Origin: Pigoraptor chileana
Lineage: Eukaryota > Opisthokonta > Filasterea
Reading direction: 5' to 3'
Assembly (NCBI GenBank): GCA_943704495.1
Contig: CALSCR010003949.1
Coordinates: 1 to 23,836 of the forward strand
Length of the DNA: 23,836 nucleotides
In this document: positions 18,856 to 23,836 of the stretch, piece by piece
Layout of the letters: every line of letters begins with the position of its first letter
How positions within the stretch are numbered: position 1 is the stretch's first letter
Notes under the pieces: model-generated
Database searches by the model: none
Told to the model about the DNA's origin: nothing
What the model saw: the letters and a program-made list of their open reading frames with translations, nothing else
Translations under genes and position numbers: made by a program

Positions 18856-20867
18856 CTACAAGTCGTCTGGATTGCGGCGCATCATGCGACGTGGCGGCTT
18901 CCCTTTCACCGGCAGGCACGTGTTTACACACGAGCGTATTCTATCCGCGACGTACTCGGCAAGGTCAATCAGCTGTCCGAGGTACTCATCCGTGCCCTCC
19001 CGCTGCGCCTCCTCAGCCTCTGCAACCCACTTTTCTGCCAACGAGCGCACCACACCCTCCTTCTCCAACAGCGTATAGCGGTCCCCACAGCGATCCATGA
19101 GCGCTCCCATTGCTCGCAGGGACGACTCCACGTCGGAGTTTGTGCCACCAGACAGTCCCACTTGGACAGCATCGCACCAGGCGTAACGCGAGACATCATG
19201 ATTATCCGCATCGGCGTCAGTGAGATCAGGCACCAGAAGAGCGGGGAGCCACTTTGAAACCGCGGCAGATGACGTGTCCTGCGTGGCGCCGGGTGTGCCC
19301 CCAAGCAAGTCGCCGAGAAGCGTGCAGAGTTTGAGACGAGAGCCGTGGTCTTCCCTGGCAAAGACGGTTAGGAGCTTTTCGCGGCTATCTGTTGAGGCGA
19401 ACATTGCTTCTTGTGCCTGTGGATAGTGGCGCGCAATCGCACTGAGGGCATACAGACTCCGTCGCGACACAACATCGCTTCGGTCTGTGGCAAGTGCGAC
19501 AAGCCGGGGAATGGCGCCATGCTCGAGAGCACGCAGTTGAACGGGGGGATTGCTGTATGCATTATTATGACAGGAGATGATGTGTGTTGGTACCCAGAGT
19601 GTGTTGATGTGGCCGCTGCAATAGACACGCATCCTACTGACATACAATCACACACAGATTTGCTTGAAGACAGAGACAGAGAGACGAAAAGATGTAGGGT
19701 TCAAGCCAGTATCTTGGAGCGCTGGACCCATGGACTCCACAGAGACAGACACACAAATGTATACACGCTAAACAAAAGCAGACACAGGCAAAACCTCCCC
19801 TACTACTGTCAATACCTTTGCATTGCCGAACCGAGCACAAGCGCAGCCAACGCACGAACGTCGGCGTCGGCATCGTCAAGAGCGCCGACAACAAGCTTCA
19901 AGCCACCAATCGAGTCAAGATCCACTGCATTGTCCACCTGGTGCACAAATTCCTCCAACTCGGAAAGTGCGTGAATGCGATCATTGGTCGTGGCATTGCC
20001 GTTCCGAAGCACACCGACATGCTCCTGGTCAGGGAGAGGGTTCGCACACGATTAACGATTACAATATAATACATTGCTGTCCGTCAGGATAACATAGGCA
20101 CAAATACATATGCACATACACCTTTTCATGGACTGGTGATTTGTTCGAGGATTCCTCCCACAATTATAATCAAATGCAGTTTCAGTACCAAACTGACTTC
20201 CAAACCCCACCCAATAAGCACATACCTTCATAATCTCAACGTCCGAGCGCATTTTCAACACCTTTTCGATTTCGCCCATCGCCGACTTGAGCTCTTCCCA
20301 TGACCGCGGCCCCTCATCGTCGTCATTGGCATCCGCAGCGGACGCCGACGCAACATCACCAGCACTCCCATCAAGTTCTTTCATGGCGTCCTCCATGGCC
20401 TTCCTCAGCGCATTATGCCTCGCTTCCACCTCTTCCGAAAAGGGCGACGAGGGCTCATCCTTCAGTTTCCGAAGGCGCTCGCGCAGCTCCAATCTCTCTT
20501 CGTTTGTGAGTTCAATGTTCTTCTCGATAGAGACAAGAGCACCCTCGTGTCGCCCAACCTTTTGAATCGACGGGCGCACACCCGGTGCATTCTCGAGTAG
20601 CTTTACTCTCCTCTTCCCGGTCGTCATGTCGAGCTGCACGTGAAGTCCGGCGGGTATAGCCTGCCCATCTTCGAGCTCTTGCCATTCGTCCGTGGCCACA
20701 AACGAGCCAGTAGAGTGTGCTGCAGAGAGCGCATCGCTGGGAGTGCCCTCATTTGTCGCGTCTGTTGCAAACACCGAAGATGGCTCCTCCGTGGCGTGAC
20801 ACTGCGCGATAGCGGCAGCTGTCGCAATGAGAACAATGAAGAGGGTGGGCACACCCTTTGAAACCAT
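18856..20867 (-). CDS. SIL1: SIL1-type ER nucleotide exchange factor for BiP
   Basis: An armadillo-fold co-chaperone that releases ADP from the ER Hsp70 BiP. Minus-strand exons: 20867-20226, 20024-19816, 19552-18856; 1548 nt, 515 aa (human 461). I chose the ATG at 20867 rather than the upstream in-frame one at 20990 because it opens with a signal peptide: a hydrophobic run PTLFIVLIATAAAIA, probable cleavage after AQCHA (about residue 24). Residues 70-91 (AIPAGLHVQLDMTTGKRRVK) are the SIL1 hallmark segment that separates it from cytosolic Fes1/HspBP1. Residues 112-206 are charged and helical. From 215 on come armadillo-like repeats (IHALSELEEFVHQVDNA; ALVLGSAMQSNPPVQLRALE; RRSLYALSAIARHYPQAQ). 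The C-terminus is RRNPDDL, not a canonical KDEL signal. A TATATAT stretch near 20985 could be a TATA box. Intron 2 (19553-19815) carries a full copy of the dispersed repeat in the sense direction. Confidence 0.92.
19691..19740 (-). repeat. Dispersed repeat, copy 5 (full length, diverged)
   Basis: On the minus strand it reads GTGGAGTCCATGGGTCCAGC, then GCTCCAAGATACTGGCTTGA, then ACCCTACATC. It covers the full length of copy 1 with a few substitutions and a one-base length change. It is in SIL1 intron 2, sense direction, with CT-rich sequence on both sides (GTCTCTCTGTCTCTG). Confidence 0.85.
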
Positions 20868-21652
20868 TTCCTCTGGCCCAGCGGTGTAGACGTAGTGAAG
20901 GTTTTGCGCACTATGTGTGAGTTCATAAATGTTCAAGCCAATAGTACTTTTCAATTGCGCAAATGCTGTGTTATAGTGCAATATATACATATCCCTAACT
21001 ACCCATCATCATTAGCTGATTCGTGTGTGTAACAACGACCAGAGTGTGCTGGCAAAAGAGTGTGCACGCAGTGGAAGTTGCGGTGGTGACACGCTATTGG
21101 TCCGCCATTATTCCCTTATACGGCAATTGAACGCCAATGTATTTCCAATAAGGGAAGTATAGTGTGTGCATCTGCCGTGGTCGATTTTTATTGGTCGGAG
21201 AGATTTCCTTTTGTGGGTTTCCTGTCAATTGTGACCACTGTGGAGTGTAGGCTGTCACACAGATCTGTGGACACTGCCGGGGATCTGATCAGTTACAACA
21301 ATGTACCACACTACACACACACACTTCCTTTTGTGGGTTTCCTGTCCTTTGGAGTGTGTTGGAGCTCTCCAATGGGATCTGTGAACGCTGCCTATCAGTT
21401 ACAACATTACACGCACACTATACACACTATACATAACACTACACCTACACGTGCGCAAAAGCAGCCAACATACGCAACGTAGCCGACATGTTCATGCTAA
21501 GGCTAATCTTGTATTACAGGCAAGATGCCCAAAGTAAACGCAAAACTACGAAAACGACGACTGCAGACTATTAATCAGAGAGACATGAATCATGATGGGA
21601 CAATAACACACACTCACACGTACACACGCAAAGCAATGAGCAAAAAAAATCT
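20868..21652. other. Intergenic region between SIL1 start and VTC 3' end
   Basis: 785 nt between two minus-strand genes, presumably holding the SIL1 promoter. It has ATTGG (inverted CCAAT) at about 21096 and 21190, a 9-bp inverted repeat TTCCCTTAT (21111-21119) / ATAAGGGAA (21148-21156), a diverged tandem duplication (21205-21406), and CA-rich stretches at 21310-21325 and 21605-21630. No gene was seen. Confidence 0.65.
21205..21406. repeat. Diverged tandem duplication of about 100-120 nt
   Basis: TTCCTTTTGTGGGTTTCCTG occurs at 21205 and 21325, exactly 120 nt apart. It is followed in the same order by GGAGTGT (21242, 21351), GATCTGTG (21262, 21376) with GAC/CGCTGCC-type sequence, and ATCAGTTACAACA (21288, 21394). 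The copies differ by small indels and substitutions. The area is noncoding. Confidence 0.85.
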
Positions 21653-23677
21653 CTAAAGAGAGGGCGAGGTGATTGGCTCGGCGTGGTGTTTTGTTCCAGA
21701 CTCGAGATTGTTCAGATTCTGCGGGAAAGCAGAGAGATGCATAATGTTAGGATAATTGGATCATCAAGTGGATGAAAAAGAGACGCATCGACAAACAAAC
21801 AACAAGAGACAAAAAGGAAGCGAGAACAAGAAACGGTATAAGTAGTGACTTCTCTTTGCAAGAAACAACACAGATACTCACCACTGCAAAGTTGAAGATC
21901 AGGGCGGCTGTGGTCCAAAAACACACACGGAATCGGGAAGAGGATACAAGAAAGATAAAATGTGAGCAAAGAGTCGGAAAGCCATATCGACATCCTAGAA
22001 AATGCTTACACAACAGTCACAATCGCCTATTGCATTAAAAACAGACATATCAAGACATACGCACAACAGCTTTAGTTCACAGACGTTTGGGATCAAGTGG
22101 CAGAATACAACCACAATCACATAAACCCACCGACAAGCAAGATGACGAGCATTGTGGGTCCAAAACGGTCATCGTAAGGCCCACTTGCGCGGTTGCGGAT
22201 GCGAATCGCACGCCAATGGAAGATGCACAGGGCATAGACTGTGAAGATCACGCCCACGGCAAGAAGCGCCATGCCACCCACGCGGGACACCTTGTCGCCA
22301 AACCTGTGTTGGTTGTTGTTTGTTGTTGTTGGTCGTTGTCGTGGAAAGTCAACAAATGAGATCAAATGTCAGCCGACATGGTCATGCATTCAATCACACA
22401 CAAAAGCGCAACAAAGTGAAGCCAAACCACAAAACAGCCCAACAAACACCCCAGCAACGACTCACCCAATGATGCCGACAGAGACGGTTGCCATGAGCAC
22501 GGCCATGTGAAGCCAGCTCAAAAACGTGCGCTCATTCGCAAAGTATGTCTTGGGCTCCACGCGCATCGGGATTTTCGTCGGCAGTTTCTTTGTGCGATTG
22601 AAGCATGGAAAGCAGCTCGACGACGACGCCGAGCCCGTGTACACGCGACGCTCTCCGTGGGGCTGCTGTGCAGGTGCAGCCCCCTGATAACCGCCAGATG
22701 TCGATCCGTAACCGCCACCGACGCCAGCAGCACCAGAATGCTGCTGCTGCTGTTGTTGGTATGCGACGACGGCGGGGACGGACGAGCGGCCAGCCTCGGC
22801 ATCCTCAAGCAGTGGCGCAGATTCGGGATCATTCTGTCATGTCAGAGGGTTTACGTGATTGTGTGAGTGTGTGCATGCGTGGTGCGTGTGTGTGAGTTGA
22901 AGATTGCTAAATAAAAATGGAGGCAGGAGACAATGCTATGCAATGGCAGACACATACGCCATAGACACCAGGCGATGTCTCACATATAAGAGCACGACGC
23001 ACCTTCTTCTTTCCAAACCATCCGTTGTCTTTCTTTGCCTTTGGCGGAGATGAGTTGCTTGCGTGAACCTGCATTTCTCGGCGTACACCGGCGGGAGTCC
23101 CGTGGTGCGAGGACGGCTGCGTTTCATAACAACCACACACATCACATTAGAGTGTACGACGAGACAAAAGGCACAGGAATACATCCCACTCTGTGTGTGA
23201 AAGCAACCATGTTCCTACTGATAACCTCTCTCCCAATGGGCATGCCGCCAAAGACAACGACAAGCATTGTCTGTCACTGTGTGCGACACTCGTATTACAA
23301 TTTGCAACAAAAGTAAAGGCAGATATTATGGCGTGCATGTGAGGCTCACAAAACCACTCACCACACTCGAAATGCGAGGAGCGTCTGCCCCGGCACCCCC
23401 CCACTCGGGACGCTGCAATGCAGGGAACAGAAAAGGTGGCGAGTGCGTTGTGTGTTGTGTGGGTTGAGCGCAAAAGAATGCATAAGGCACAACATTACAC
23501 AATACAAAATCCACAATTCATAATGCACCATAGTTTGGTCAAGGACAAAAAATCACAATAACACGTACCGGTGCGTCAACAATGTCGAGCCAGGGCGGCA
23601 GCGCCTGCACGTCGTCGGGCAGGAGGTGCGCGGAGCCGTGGATGTACTTTGAGAACTTGTGGACTTCATACAAGAGA
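21653..23677 (-). CDS. VTC polyphosphate polymerase complex subunit (Vtc2/3/4 type), 5'-partial
   Basis: VTC subunits make and translocate polyphosphate into vacuoles or acidocalcisomes. Visible minus-strand exons: 23677-23569, 23412-23362, 23116-23003, 22833-22466, 22303-22131, 21907-21882, 21718-21653. Phases are consistent; 302 codons including the stop. The SPX domain and most of the catalytic tunnel domain lie outside. The first exon (YEVHKFSKYIHGSAHLLPDD, then VQALPPWLDIV) is the end of the VTC domain. Next comes a Lys-, Gln- and Gly-rich linker (GWFGKKK; ESAPLLEDAE; YQQQQQ), then the DUF202-type membrane domain: PKTYFANERTFLSWL and TM1, FGDKVSRVGG and TM2 ending FHWRA, then GPYDDRFGPTMLVILL and TM3 ending ALIFNFAV. 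The tail is short and polar (NLNNLESGTKHH...PSL). Exons of 26, 51 and 66 nt are very short. Vtc4 (the catalytic subunit) cannot be separated from Vtc2/3 without the missing part; a lone VTC protein in protists is usually Vtc4-like. Confidence 0.9.
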
Positions 23678-23720
23678 CTGTTGTTTTGGTGGCAGAGAGA
23701 GAGAGGGAGAGAAAGATTAA

Positions 23721-23756
23721 AAGTCAGTGTCTTAGGCGATGTGCCAATGGACTCAC
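23721..23756 (-). repeat. Dispersed repeat, copy 6 (lacks the last few bases)
   Basis: On the minus strand it reads GTGAGTCCATTGGCACATCG followed by CCTAAGACACTGACTT, then diverges. It is in the VTC intron upstream of the 23677 acceptor, in the sense direction, and preceded by the CT array (GA on the plus strand). Its first bases GTGAGT would themselves be a consensus donor. Confidence 0.82.
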
Positions 23757-23760
23757 AAGC

Positions 23761-23763
<3 letters not shown>

Positions 23764-23836
<73 letters not shown>
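23764..23836. repeat. (AG)n microsatellite at the window edge
   Basis: At least 36 uninterrupted AG units running to the last base; its end is not seen. On the VTC sense strand it is a CT tract directly upstream of repeat copy 6. A short GAGAGGGAGAG stretch at 23695-23712 flanks the other side. Confidence 0.96.

Noticed and set aside
20868-20990. Upstream in-frame ATG of SIL1 at 20990
   Set aside because: It would add 41 residues before the signal peptide; the ATG at 20867 places the hydrophobic segment at the N-terminus as expected for an ER lumen protein.

Overview
The window is nuclear DNA of an intron-rich, compact eukaryote, most likely a protist or alga; I cannot name the species. The evidence is at least 24 short spliceosomal introns (about 130-320 nt) with matching exon phases, eukaryote-only protein families, GC-rich codon usage, and many GT/CA and GA microsatellites. 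No phage, prokaryotic operon, CRISPR, rRNA or convincing tRNA gene was seen.

Six protein-coding genes can be assembled from conserved motifs and splice sites. From left to right: (1) the 3' two thirds of an acyl-CoA oxidase (+, 232-2530, six exons visible, 5' end outside the window). (2) Convergent to it, a complete five-exon SHPRH-type SNF2 helicase/PHD/RING protein (-, 8928-2953, 1663 aa). (3) Divergent from SHPRH, a six-exon ZFAND1/Cuz1-like protein with two AN1 zinc fingers (+, 9657-11594, 262 aa); its exons are so short that it is invisible as a single open frame. (4) After about 3.2 kb with no recognisable gene, a two-PAS-domain protein ending in a cut-down histidine-kinase dimerisation helix (+, 14757-17487, 758 aa). 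(5) A SIL1-type ER nucleotide exchange factor (-, 20867-18856, 515 aa). (6) The C-terminal part of a VTC (vacuolar transporter chaperone / polyphosphate polymerase) subunit (-, 23677-21653, seven exons visible, 5' end outside).

The genes do not form a pathway; they are ordinary housekeeping genes side by side: peroxisomal-type beta-oxidation, chromatin/DNA damage tolerance, proteasome/stress-granule proteostasis, a sensor-like protein, ER folding and polyphosphate synthesis.

The most unusual signal is a short dispersed repeat of about 49 nt, present in six full or partial copies (2535, 9866, 9907, 13004, 19691, 23721). At least four copies lie inside introns and all of those are in the sense direction of the host gene. 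A second pattern is the 5' splice site: 17 of 24 mapped introns begin GTG and 15 fit GTGNGT, and several introns carry long GT tracts on the sense strand. Both window ends run into pure dinucleotide repeats, so the window may be a contig that broke at microsatellites.
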